A DNA stretch of 15,003 nucleotides from Chloroflexota bacterium (GCA_005880075.1 VBJT01000041.1:1-15003), one strand, 5' to 3'. Shown: positions 6,260 through 12,760, counted from the first letter of the stretch. Numbers and translations are program-made. Notes: a model not told the origin generated them from the letters alone.

Positions 6260-6955
6260 ACCGCCGTTTGGGCTGCGCTCTTATGTGGAGCCTCGGTCGG
6301 CTGGTTGTTGCCTTCTTCGTCAAGGCACGAACGTCGCACTTTAGGGACCTGCCAGTCGTTGTCCTCTTCCTCACGCCCCATATTGCTCTGCTCTCGCGTT
6401 CTTCACTCTACGCCTTCGGCCTCGCTTGCTTAGCCTACGAGATTTCGGCTGACCAGATCAAGATATCACCGAGCAACACCAGATTCTCACCGAGGAGTAA
6501 CCAAAGCATGGCAGAACCCCGCGACAATCGCTTGGCAGGCGCTGAGACTCTCTCCGCGAGATCAACTCCCTCGGTTGATGGTCATCTCGGCGCCTCTTTT
6601 TCTGTTCTTCAGCCTCGCCTAACTCGGGATCACTAAGGATACCGCAGGCCGAACATCTCGGTGATGCAAGTACTGATCACGGGGCGGACCTCCTTCACAA
6701 TGTCGGCCGTTACGGAGTCAAGAATCGCAGAAAGAGCGCGGCTAGGCACGCGTGGTTCACTGGTCTATTTACCCAACAGCACTGACTTGTCGGGTAAGGA
6801 TCGAGCGCGATACTAACTAGCAGTAGTGTCTCGCCACCTAACCTCATACACCCGCACTGGCTCCTCAAACCCCTTCGCGACGAACTCCCCGCGAGCAAGC
6901 CGGAAACGAAAATGACGGCAAATACAATAGTGGTGTCCTTAAGCAGGAGCCAGTA
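6260..6955. other. Long intergenic region with no supported gene
   Basis: This stretch separates the fusion gene (minus) from the Rieske gene (plus), so it should contain both divergent promoters. A possible -10 (TACAAT, 6923-6928) lies before the Rieske gene without a good -35. A plus-strand frame open over 6268-6636 starts with a hydrophobic stretch but has no ribosome binding site or family resemblance. The one clear structure is the hairpin at 6537-6601, listed separately. Confidence 0.5.
6537..6601 (+). terminator. Three-stem hairpin followed by a U tract: terminator or structured RNA
   Basis: An 11-bp outer stem (AGGCGCTGAGA, 6537-6547, with TCTCGGCGCCT, 6585-6595; one G-U pair) encloses two smaller stems. 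These are TCTC/GAGA (6549-6552 with 6558-6561) and TCAAC/GTTGA (6562-6566 with 6574-6578). Directly after the outer stem comes CTTTTT (6596-6601). The outer stem plus U run fits an intrinsic terminator for rightward transcription. The three-way junction is more elaborate than most terminators. No convincing gene lies upstream on this strand, so the transcript it ends could be a small RNA. Confidence 0.5.
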
Positions 6956-6991
6956 ATGTCAGCGGAAGTCAGTTGGAAAGGAGTGCGCGAG

Positions 6992-7303
6992 ATGGCCGAA
7001 TTCGTCAGTGTCGCAAAGGCAGGTGACGTGCCGCCTGGGCAGGTTAGCCAGCTTAAACTCGGCGATGGGACGCAAGTTTGTCTCGCGAATGTAGACGGGA
7101 CTTTCTACGCCATTGGCGGCGACTGCACGCACCAAGGCGGACCGTTGGGAGAGGGTGAATTGGACGGAACGGTCGTCACCTGCCCCTGGCATGGGAGCAA
7201 GTTTGATGTCACGACAGGTGCCGTAAAAGGTCCACCGGCAAGCCAGCCGGAACCCAAGTATGAGGTACGGATCGCGGGCGACGACGTGCAAGTGGCCGTC
7301 TGA
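6992..7303 (+). CDS. Rieske-type [2Fe-2S] ferredoxin
   Basis: This is a small soluble electron carrier that binds a Rieske cluster through two Cys and two His. Both motifs are complete: CTHQGGPLGEG and CPWHGSKFDVTTG. The product is 103 residues, the usual length for free-standing Rieske ferredoxins of the dioxygenase/nitrite-reductase small-subunit type; there is no membrane anchor or Tat signal. The start is placed at 6992 (MAEFVSVAKAGDVPPGQ) because AAAGGAG (6977-6983) lies eight bases upstream and the family begins there. An in-frame ATG at 6956, also with AGGAG at 6945-6949, would add 12 residues, and both may be used. The gene converges with a type II NADH dehydrogenase 134 bp away. No oxygenase lies nearby, so its partner is unknown. 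Confidence 0.92.
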   Translation: MAEFVSVAKAGDVPPGQVSQLKLGDGTQVCLANVDGTFYAIGGDCTHQGGPLGEGELDGTVVTCPWHGSKFDVTTGAVKGPPASQPEPKYEVRIAGDDVQVAV

Positions 7304-7437
7304 TGCCAGTCTTCGATTATCCGCGTTCCCGGGGGCCGAACCCTATTCTGGCGGAATCGTGGACCCTCTGACGGGGGGGATCTTGGGGACAAGCTCGGCC
7401 AGCCTCCCGTCAACAAGACGCCGGGCTATGCCTGTTC

Positions 7438-8745
7438 TCATAGACCCTCCTCGTTGCCGTTGGAGACGTGCTGGCCACTGCGCGCTCGCCTGATGAGACG
7501 GACCCCACGATCGTAGGTCAGATAATTCCAGGCCCAATTAACGAGCACCAGCATCCGGTTACGGAAGCCGATGAGCCACACAAGGTGGACTATCAGCCAA
7601 ACGAACCAGGCTATGGAGCCACTCAATCGCAGCCCGTAGATTCGAGCAACTGCCGCCGACCTTCCGATTGTGACCATGCTCCCTCGGTCCTTGTAGCGGA
7701 AGCGCTTCGGCCGCAGGCCATGCGTCAGCCGCAGGATATTTTCAGCTACGAGGTCGCCCTGCTGGATCGCCACGGGGGCTAGCATGGGGAGGGGTCGGAT
7801 TTCGGGCCTACCCACGTGCGCCATGTCGCCGATGGAGTAGATTTCGGGGTGGCCTGGCACCCGGAGTGTGTCATCGACGACCAGCCGGCCACCGCCGGCG
7901 CTGGCGCCAGGCAGCGCTTCAGCGAGGGGCGAGGCGCGCAGCCCGGCGACCCACAGCAGCGCTCCCGCTCTGATCCTCTCCCCGCTGGTCAGCGTGACGC
8001 CGTGCTCGTCGGCATCTGCAACCGTAGCTTGCAGGCGGACATCAACGCCCATCTCCTGCAGCTTCGTCAGGGCGCTCTTCTGCATGCCCCTATCCATTCC
8101 CGCGAGCAGGGTCTGGCCGGCCTCTAGCAGCACGATCCGGGACAAGGAGACGTGCAGTTGGGGGTAGTCGTATGGAAGAACGTGCCGGCGCAGCTCTGCG
8201 AGGGCGCCCGCCATCTCCACACCCGTTGGCCCTCCGCCCACTAAGACTATCGTCATCAGGTCCCGTTGCCGCTTGGGGTCGCTTTCGATGGATGCAGTCT
8301 CGAAGGCGGTAAGGACGCGGTCGCGGAACACCTCCGCGTCGTCAAGGTTGCGGAGGCCGGACGCCGTGCGCTCGAGCGTTTCCAGCCCGAAGAAATTGGT
8401 GACACTGCCCGCCGCCAGCACCACGTAGTCGTAACGGATGCTTCCCTCCTCGGTGACGACGCACCTCCGCCCCGTGTCGATCCTCGCCACGCGCCCGAGT
8501 CGAAACTGGACGTTCGACGTGCCCCGGAGAATATGGCGGATTGGTTGTGCGATCTCTTCGGGCTCTAACCCGGCGGTCGCCACCTGGTACAGCAGCGGGA
8601 CGAAGGTGTGATAGTTGTGCTGGTCGATGATTGTTAGGTCGAACGGTGCACCGCGCAATCCCCGGGCGACGCGCAGTCCGCCGAAGCCCGCGCCGACTAT
8701 CACGACCGAAGGCCGAGTGCTGTAGGCGGGGCTCGACTCCTGCAT
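7438..8745 (-). CDS. ndh: Type II NADH dehydrogenase (NDH-2), NAD(P)/FAD-dependent oxidoreductase
   Basis: NDH-2 passes electrons from NADH to quinone without pumping protons, at the inner face of the membrane. The 435-residue product has the FAD-binding VIVGAGFGGLRVA (15-27), the family motif PLLYQVATAGL (50-60), the NAD-binding VLVGGGPTGVEMAGALAEL (167-185), the second FAD contact IYSIGDMAHV near residue 310, and APVAIQQG, which fits the NDH-2 quinone-site region. The C terminus is rich in Trp, Leu and Val (WFVWLIVHLVWLIGF) with basic residues after it, as expected for the membrane-attached tail. Length is normal for the family. The start at ATG 8745 has only a weak ribosome binding site. 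A 10-bp inverted repeat (TGACGGG..., 7369-7413) lies between its end and the Rieske gene but lacks a U tract. Confidence 0.93.
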   Translation of the reverse strand: MQESSPAYSTRPSVVIVGAGFGGLRVARGLRGAPFDLTIIDQHNYHTFVPLLYQVATAGLEPEEIAQPIRHILRGTSNVQFRLGRVARIDTGRRCVVTEEGSIRYDYVVLAAGSVTNFFGLETLERTASGLRNLDDAEVFRDRVLTAFETASIESDPKRQRDLMTIVLVGGGPTGVEMAGALAELRRHVLPYDYPQLHVSLSRIVLLEAGQTLLAGMDRGMQKSALTKLQEMGVDVRLQATVADADEHGVTLTSGERIRAGALLWVAGLRASPLAEALPGASAGGGRLVVDDTLRVPGHPEIYSIGDMAHVGRPEIRPLPMLAPVAIQQGDLVAENILRLTHGLRPKRFRYKDRGSMVTIGRSAAVARIYGLRLSGSIAWFVWLIVHLVWLIGFRNRMLVLVNWAWNYLTYDRGVRLIRRARSGQHVSNGNEEGL

Positions 8746-8852
8746 GGATCCCAGATTAACAGCCAGCCAGTGAGCCGCCGAATCCTGCGTTCAGCCCTGG
8801 CCGAAACTCTCTATCATTGAATGTGTACGCACCATCTCGAGATGGAGATACC

Positions 8853-9047
8853 TCAGTTGCGAGAAAGATCCGCGCTTTGAAAGCTTGATCCCAGCAGGAA
8901 GGCTTCCAAATCCTCGGGGCGGATGCGCCACAGCCGCCCTAACTTCAGCGCCGGCAGCTTGCCGCGCCGCAGCCAGTCGTAGACCGTCCGCTCCGTCACC
9001 TGGAGCCGCTCGGCCACCTGCTCTGGCGTCAGTAATTTCTCATTCAA
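8853..9047 (-). CDS. Small helix-turn-helix protein, excisionase/AlpA-like (HTH_17)
   Basis: This 64-residue protein is almost entirely one winged-helix DNA-binding domain. LLTPEQVAERLQVTERTVYD is the helix-turn-helix, WLRRGKLPALKLGRLWRI the wing and RPEDLEAFL the final helix, the pattern of bacterial excisionase-family domains. Such proteins bend DNA to direct recombinases or act as small regulators. It is divergently placed next to a tyrosine recombinase gene, the usual arrangement for a recombination directionality factor. The start is TTG (9047-9045) with a weak AAGAAGTGG upstream; the ATG two bases away is out of frame. The gene appears intact although the adjacent recombinase is broken. 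Confidence 0.85.
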   Translation of the reverse strand: MNEKLLTPEQVAERLQVTERTVYDWLRRGKLPALKLGRLWRIRPEDLEAFLLGSSFQSADLSRN

Positions 9048-9090
9048 TGGCTGCCACTTCTTTTATACCGAACTATAACGCATTCCCCTC

Positions 9091-9117
9091 TTGTAGGTTC
9101 CTACTTCTTCCTATACT
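9091..9117 (+). promoter_or_regulatory. Likely promoter of the recombinase gene, giving a leaderless transcript
   Basis: TTGTAG (9091-9096) and TATACT (9112-9117) are separated by 15 bases. The expected transcription start falls at about 9124-9126, at the recombinase ATG (9126), which has no Shine-Dalgarno sequence. This fits a leaderless mRNA. Confidence 0.45.
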
Positions 9118-9125
9118 CTGAATGC

Positions 9126-10013
9126 ATGAGAAGACACATTATCCTGCATTCGCTGAGCACCGTTGACGAGGGTGGGATCACGCCTACGGCGAGCCGGCAG
9201 GCCAGCAGCGATGAGCAGTTGCTCAAGCTGTGGTTGCACGGCCGCAGTCCCAACACGCAACGAGCCTACGGAGTGACGTATTGCGCTTCCGCTCGTTCGT
9301 CGGTAAGTCTCTGCAGGCCGTCACGCTTGCGGACCTCCAGGACTTCGCAGACTCTCTGACCGGGCTCGCGCCGGCGAGCCAGTGTCGGGTCCTGTCCAGC
9401 GTGAAGTCGCTCCTGTCCTTCGGTCATCGCATCGGCTACCTCGCCTTCGACGTTGGAAGGCCGCTCCGCTTGCCGGCAAACCGAAACCGCCTCTCAGAGC
9501 GCATTCTCGCTGAAGGCGCCATCCACAAGATTCTGGCCCTTGAGCCGAGCAGACGCAATCGAGCCCTTCTGCGGCTTCTTTACGCTGCTGGCCTGAGGGT
9601 CTTCGAACTGTGCGCGCTGACGTGGCAGCATCTCCAGGAGCGAGATGACGCCGGGCAGGTGTGGAAAAGGCGGGAAGACGAGAACGGTGCTTCTGTCGGT
9701 GGCCACATGGCAAGAGCTTCGCGGATTACCCGGCGATGGCGATTCCGCTTCTCCTGTCTTTCGATCGCGCAAAGGTGGACCGCTTAGCCATTCGCAAGTT
9801 CTTCGCATAGTTCGCGCCGCTGCGCAGCGAGCCGGGATCCAGGCACCGGTGAGTCCCCATTGGTTGAGGCACGCCCACGCCAGCCACGCGCTCGAGCGAG
9901 GATGTCCCATCCACCTTGTCCAGGCCACTCTGGGACACGCTTCGGTGGCCACAACCGGGCGTTACCTCCACGCTAGGCCGACGGACAGTTCGGCTCGCTA
10001 TCTCTCCGTCTGA
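9126..10013 (+). pseudogene. XerC/XerD-like tyrosine recombinase, broken by two frameshifts
   Basis: Three consecutive frames together encode one ordinary ~295-residue tyrosine recombinase. Frame one, from 9126, holds the start of the core-binding domain ending SPNTQRAY. After a shift near 9268-9275, frame two continues SDVLRFRSFVGKSLQAV through the catalytic-domain start and the first Arg (AAGLRVFELCALTW, Arg codon 9596-9598). After a second shift near 9655-9665, frame three gives GKGGKTRTVLL (catalytic Lys), HWLRHAHASH (His-Arg), LGHASVATTGRY with the tyrosine codon at 9963-9965, and a stop at 10011. All six catalytic residues survive. That points to recent inactivation, or to sequencing errors at two places. 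It lies next to a divergent excisionase-like gene. Confidence 0.88.
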
Positions 10014-10035
10014 GCATCACGAAACGACCGCACTC

Positions 10036-10064
10036 TTGACTGCGATTTCTGCCGCGACTAGTAA
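10036..10064 (+). promoter_or_regulatory. Sigma-70-type promoter for the hypothetical gene at 10101
   Basis: TTGACT (10036-10041) and TAGTAA (10059-10064) are 17 bases apart, the ideal spacing. A start near 10071 would leave a ~30-base leader that contains the ribosome binding site AAAGGGG (10088-10094). Confidence 0.5.
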
Positions 10065-10100
10065 AGGCCTTCTTGTTAGGTCCCGAGAAAGGGGTCACAA

Positions 10101-10529
10101 ATGGACAACTCAAGCAACAATGAGGTAGGAGCAAATCAGACGAGCGCCGCGAGCGCCGGAGCAAGTCATGACAAACTGACACGTCAGGAGCGCCACGACA
10201 TGCCGTGGTTACGCGACGCCGTGCTGCCTGACGATGGTCCCTCAGACGACATCTTCCGGCTGGCCGTCCCGATACTGTGCGAGATGACCCACAAAGATCT
10301 AGCGGAAAAGTTGGGCTCGGAGTACGGCTGCGGCGTGGCCTACGGCATTGAAAGAGGACTCATCCTCGCGAATCTACGGCCGGAATGGGCCCGCGGGCTC
10401 TATCATCTCATTCGAAGTCATTACCTACAGGCGCATCCTGAAGAAGACCCGCTCGACTGGGAAGAGCAGGTGGAGCAAACTGTGCGCGCCATCCCGGTCG
10501 CGATTCCTTGGCGGGAGATTGAGCCGTAG
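10101..10529 (+). CDS. Unrecognised 142-residue acidic protein
   Basis: I do not recognise this protein. The start at 10101 is supported by AAAGGGG six bases upstream and by a promoter with consensus-like boxes. The first ~30 residues are low complexity and rich in Ser, Asn and Ala. The rest looks folded and helical: DDIFRLAVPILCEMTHKDLA, then EYGCGVAYGIERGLILANLR, PEWARGLYHLIRSHYLQ, an acidic stretch HPEEDPLDWEEQVEQ, and a short end IPVAIPWREIEP. There is no signal peptide or membrane span. It follows the broken recombinase by 87 bases but seems to have its own transcription unit. It may be cargo of the same mobile module or an old resident gene. Confidence 0.7.
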   Translation: MDNSSNNEVGANQTSAASAGASHDKLTRQERHDMPWLRDAVLPDDGPSDDIFRLAVPILCEMTHKDLAEKLGSEYGCGVAYGIERGLILANLRPEWARGLYHLIRSHYLQAHPEEDPLDWEEQVEQTVRAIPVAIPWREIEP

Positions 10530-10706
10530 ACTCGATCTTTCGCAAGTGGCCGTCCACATCGTCCAGATCGTCCTGGAGAGGGCACGATTTTAGGAATTAC
10601 GGGATAAACTTGAGCGTTCGCGTTTCACTGTTTTCCCTTCCTGCCGCCGCCCGCACATCGGGGTCTACGCCGTCACGTCCTGTCGCGGCGACCTGGCCGA
10701 CGCCAA

Positions 10707-10844
10707 GTGTCCTGGGGGAGCGGGACGCTGGCGCTATGTGAGAGGTGCCGTGAGGCTCTACGCGAGGCCGGTGACACGGGACGCGTCCTCAAGGGAACGA
10801 ACCAGCGGTGGTTCAAGGGGCACGGGGTCGGCCCGTTCAAGTAG
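10707..10844 (+). CDS. Candidate 45-residue mini-protein with a CxxC motif
   Basis: From GTG 10707 the frame reads LALCERCREALREAGDTGR, then VLKGTNQRWFKGHGVGPFK, and stops at 10842-10844. About 82% of its codons end in G or C, well above what the surrounding non-coding sequence would give by chance. A single CxxC pair and many basic residues suggest a metal- or nucleic-acid-binding stub. No ribosome binding site precedes the GTG, and the frame is open further upstream, so the true start is unclear; it may be the tail of a longer decayed gene. The stop overlaps the likely -10 box of the next small gene. Confidence 0.35.
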   Translation: MSWGSGTLALCERCREALREAGDTGRVLKGTNQRWFKGHGVGPFK

Positions 10845-10847
10845 ACT
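10842..10847 (+). promoter_or_regulatory. Likely -10 element for a leaderless start at 10855
   Basis: TAGACT lies seven bases before the ATG, and there is no Shine-Dalgarno sequence. No clear -35 is seen. The arrangement matches that before 11123 and 9126. Confidence 0.35.
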
Positions 10848-10854
10848 GGCTGCC

Positions 10855-10962
10855 ATGACAAGCCGGCGCTCCAGCTTTAGGGGATGGGTTATGTGGGCCT
10901 TCGCACTCACTGAGGTTCTTTTCGGCAACGCCATCGTCTGGACGCTGATCCTGGCCACATGA
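10855..10962 (+). CDS. Candidate 35-residue single-span membrane protein
   Basis: The frame reads MTSRRSSFRGWVMWAFALTE, then VLFGNAIVWTLILAT. Five N-terminal Ser/Arg-type residues precede one hydrophobic segment of about 20 residues, so a positive-inside single span is expected. There is no ribosome binding site, but TAGACT seven bases upstream would give a leaderless mRNA. The function is unknown. The same frame is open further upstream from 10738, but that part is low-complexity Arg/Ser/Gly and unlikely to be coding. Confidence 0.45.
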   Translation: MTSRRSSFRGWVMWAFALTEVLFGNAIVWTLILAT

Positions 10963-10990
10963 TAACCTGTCTCGCACAGCAGGTCCCCAC

Positions 10991-11034
10991 CGCCCCACCA
11001 ATGGACACCCTCACCGAGCTGAGACAGCTCGCGG
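10991..11034 (+). pseudogene. Truncated copy of the small 'MDT...QLA' gene family
   Basis: CGCCCCAC, then ATGGACACC at 11001, opens a frame reading MDTLTELRQLA. The same upstream octamer and start occur at 12408-12425, where the frame reads MDTFRKLCQLA. Similarity ends after about eleven codons; the expected continuation (DDLAEL... IRQAIDRF) is absent. A perfect GAGCT/AGCTC hairpin lies within it at 11016-11030. Confidence 0.5.
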
Positions 11035-11110
11035 GGGTCCGAGGCGGGTGTTGTAGCTGGGCGGGCGCGGTGGCGGACCCATGGCTGACGGCTGGCGATC
11101 GGCGCGGTGC

Positions 11111-11116
11111 TAGAAT
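11111..11116 (+). promoter_or_regulatory. Likely -10 element before a possible leaderless GTG start
   Basis: TAGAAT lies six bases before GTG 11123, with CTGCC between, almost the same context as TAGACT GGCTGCC ATG at 10842-10857. It could drive the small membrane protein gene at 11263 as well. Confidence 0.35.
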
Positions 11117-11122
11117 GCTGCC

Positions 11123-11269
11123 GTGAGGCGAGCAGAATTCGCTCAGCTTAGCGCCGTAGCGCTTGCTGAGCCGTTCCGTGAGATTGGCGTGTCAATTGGT
11201 ATACCGCCGGCGGCCAGTGCGAGCGCAACCTGCTACAAAGTTCTTGATCTCCCCGTCTTGTCATGGTAG
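11123..11269 (+). CDS. Weak candidate 48-residue ORF just upstream of a small membrane protein gene
   Basis: GTG 11123 follows TAGAAT by six bases, as for a leaderless message. The frame encodes 48 unremarkable residues and ends in ATGGTAG, so its stop overlaps the ATG of the next gene at 11263. This overlap would allow translational coupling, which is useful because the next gene has no ribosome binding site. Third-base composition is not coding-like and no domain is seen. It may instead be only the 5' leader of the next gene. Confidence 0.22.
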   Translation: MRRAEFAQLSAVALAEPFREIGVSIGIPPAASASATCYKVLDLPVLSW

Positions 11270-11487
11270 GTTTCCTTCTCGTCGGTTTCGCGAGTTGCGG
11301 GATAGGGATCTTTATATTCGTCTTCCGTAACTGGAGTGCTAGGATGCAGCGGGAATGGTCGGAGCGACATTTGCCACCGGCGCTGCGTGGACCGGTTTGG
11401 CTCGAGCCCGTTACCGCGATCTATGGCGCGGCCTTGGGTATTGGATTTGGTCTCCTCATGATAGTGATTGCATTGTTCCGTAGCTGA
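11263..11487 (+). CDS. Small two-span membrane protein (74 residues)
   Basis: The product has a hydrophobic segment at residues 2-20 (VGFLLVGFASCGIGIFIFVF), a basic, Trp-containing loop (NWSARMQREWSERHLPPALR), and a second span at 52-71 (YGAALGIGFGLLMIVIAL) ending FRS. Both ends should lie on the same side of the membrane. I do not recognise the family. No Shine-Dalgarno sequence precedes the ATG, which overlaps the stop of a possible upstream ORF. The gene at 11557 has the same architecture, so the two may be diverged relatives. Confidence 0.6.
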   Translation: MVGFLLVGFASCGIGIFIFVFRNWSARMQREWSERHLPPALRGPVWLEPVTAIYGAALGIGFGLLMIVIALFRS

Positions 11488-11556
11488 TGGGAGGACGTCG
11501 GGCGGTGAGCCCGGCGGGCGCCGAGCCGGCGGCGGAAAAGAATAGCTGGCGTCTCC

Positions 11557-11814
11557 ATGAATCTATTTTCCACGGCGGTAGGAGCTATTCTCCTGTGCAT
11601 CACGCTTTATTTCGCGGTGAATTGGCGACGTGAGGCGGAGTGGCTGCGCCGATGGTATGAAATAAGGTCGAAAGAGGAGGACGAGCGTCCTCGGTGGAGG
11701 CGCGGCCACTTTCGCCCGAATTACAGGCAGTCCGTAGTCGTCGCTTGGCTATTCATCACGGCAGGCGCTCTCTTTGCTGCATATCTCATCGCCCGTGGAT
11801 TCGGACTTGGCTAG
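11557..11814 (+). CDS. Small two-span membrane protein (85 residues)
   Basis: Residues 4-21 form one hydrophobic segment (FSTAVGAILLCITLYFAV). It is followed by a charged loop of about 37 residues rich in Arg, Glu and Trp (NWRREAEWLRRWYEIRSKEE), then a second span (VVVAWLFITAGALFAAYLIA) and a short GFGLG end. The layout, and the NW-basic-Trp start of the loop, resemble the protein encoded at 11263. The function is unknown. There is no good ribosome binding site. A GC-rich region with short inverted repeats (about 11500-11540) separates the two genes. Confidence 0.6.
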   Translation: MNLFSTAVGAILLCITLYFAVNWRREAEWLRRWYEIRSKEEDERPRWRRGHFRPNYRQSVVVAWLFITAGALFAAYLIARGFGLG

Positions 11815-12053
11815 GCGGTACTCGCCTGACCTTGCCCCCAAGCACTCATAATAATGGGAATCCTGCCGTTTCCAAGCGCTTAGTAAACGAAACAAGGTTC
11901 GGCACCGTTCCAATTCCCCACGGAGTGCTACGACTTCCTCGGGATTGTCGGGCCGTTGTCGGCGTCGTCTCAGTTCGGCCACAACTTCCCGAGATATTCG
12001 GGCGGTAACTAGCGACAGCGGCGCTTGTGGAAGTGTACAGAAATGGACACCTG

Positions 12054-12070
12054 AAAAAAGGCGTCTTCGC
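12054..12070 (-). terminator. Weak intrinsic terminator after the 85-residue minus-strand gene
   Basis: Read on the minus strand, a short GCG-AAGA-CGC hairpin nine bases after the stop is followed by a C and six T residues. A larger alternative pairing (CCTGAA with TTCAGG) spans the same T run. The stem is only three base pairs, so the call rests mostly on position and the U tract. Confidence 0.35.
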
Positions 12071-12078
12071 TGCTTAGT

Positions 12079-12336
12079 TCAGGCGGGCGAGCTCGCCTTC
12101 TGGGGTTTCTGGAGGCTGTTGAAATCCGGTGCCGGCGGCCACTCGGGGTGGGCCTTCCGCCGGATGTACGCCGCCTGTTCGTATATCGGCTGCGGGTCCG
12201 CCCCCTGATCCTTCAGCGCTTGGAGGCAGTCCTTGATGTGGTTGTTCTCCGCTGTCAGGTCGGCCTTGCCGAGGACGGCGCGAAGTGCCGACGTCCGAAG
12301 GGTCGTAAGGGATTCGGGTTCGGTAGGCTTTGACAT
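12079..12336 (-). CDS. Unrecognised 85-residue hydrophilic protein
   Basis: ATG 12336 follows AAGGAG by ten bases, and TATGCT (12364-12359 on the minus strand) is a possible -10. The protein is mostly helical and charged: TTLRTSALRAVLGKADLTAE, then NNHIKDCLQALKDQGADPQP and IYEQAAYIRRKAHPEWPP, with a Pro/Gln/Ser-rich tail. There is no membrane span, and the single Cys argues against zinc binding. I cannot assign a family; small proteins of this kind are frequent in mobile DNA. An overlapping frame on the same strand (12074-12424) is Gly/Arg/Pro-rich and is probably a shadow. The gene diverges from the small 'MDT' gene 80 bases away. Confidence 0.6.
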   Translation of the reverse strand: MSKPTEPESLTTLRTSALRAVLGKADLTAENNHIKDCLQALKDQGADPQPIYEQAAYIRRKAHPEWPPAPDFNSLQKPQKASSPA

Positions 12337-12416
12337 CGGCGATGAACTCCTTGTCCGCAGCATAGCGCGGACGGCCGGCAAGTTGTAGACTCCTGCCGCG
12401 GGTCCGACGCCCCACG

Positions 12417-12554
12417 ATGGACACCTTCAGAAAGCTATGTCAGCTCGCCGACGATCTTGCTGAACTGGGCGATACCGCCACGGCCGCGCTTATCCGCCAG
12501 GCGATAGACCGCTTCTCTGCCTGGAAGTTCGAGTCCGGCGAGGAGCTGCTATAG
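12417..12554 (+). CDS. Intact 45-residue member of the 'MDT...QLA' family
   Basis: The frame from ATG 12417 reads MDTFRKLCQLADDLAELGDT, then ATAALIRQAIDRFSAWKFES and GEELL. The pattern is two short amphipathic helices: LCQLADDLAELGD and AALIRQAIDRFSAW. It is the best-preserved of three related sequences: a truncated copy at 11001 shares its start and upstream octamer, and a copy at 12617-12763 shares the central part (LCDLRDDLSRC...IRDALDRL). The family is unknown to me. No Shine-Dalgarno sequence is seen. Repetition of the same short frame supports it being, or having been, a real gene. Confidence 0.5.
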   Translation: MDTFRKLCQLADDLAELGDTATAALIRQAIDRFSAWKFESGEELL

Positions 12555-12694
12555 AAGGTACTGGAAGCCCGCAGGACGTTCGACACTGCGCCTGAGCCGT
12601 CTGGAGTTGGCCGCTACTTTGCGACCTGCGCGATGATCTGAGCCGGTGCGCGAACGGCGACGCAGCGAGCAGCATCCGCGACGCCCTTGACCGC

Positions 12695-12722
12695 TTGACA
12701 GTTCGAGTTGCGGCGTTATACT
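12695..12722 (+). promoter_or_regulatory. Sigma-70-type promoter of the propeller gene
   Basis: A perfect -35 TTGACA (12695-12700) and a near-perfect -10 TATACT (12717-12722) are 16 bases apart. Transcription would start near 12729, giving a leader of about 38 bases. These are the strongest promoter boxes in the window. Confidence 0.75.
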
Positions 12723-12750
12723 GGCGTCGCGAATCCTTGAATGGGCGCCC

Positions 12751-12760
12751 GGAGGGAGGG
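12751..12760 (+). promoter_or_regulatory. Strong ribosome binding site of the propeller gene
   Basis: GGAGGGAGGG ends six bases before ATG 12767 and fixes that start. Most other starts here have weak sites or none. Confidence 0.8.

Noticed and set aside
6268..6636. A 122-residue plus-strand frame in the gap before the Rieske gene
   Set aside because: It has no ribosome binding site or recognisable domain, and its end runs through the hairpin and U tract, which are better explained as an RNA structure.
7369..7413. A 10-bp inverted repeat between the Rieske and NDH-2 genes as a bidirectional terminator
   Set aside because: The stem (TGACGGGGGG with CCTCCCGTCA) is plausible, but neither strand has a T run after it and the loop is over 20 bases.
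12038..12052. GAAATGGACACCT, sharing ATGGACACCT with the small 'MDT' gene start
   Set aside because: The frame hits a stop at once (ATG GAC ACC TGA) and the upstream octamer CGCCCCAC is missing; ten matching bases may be chance.
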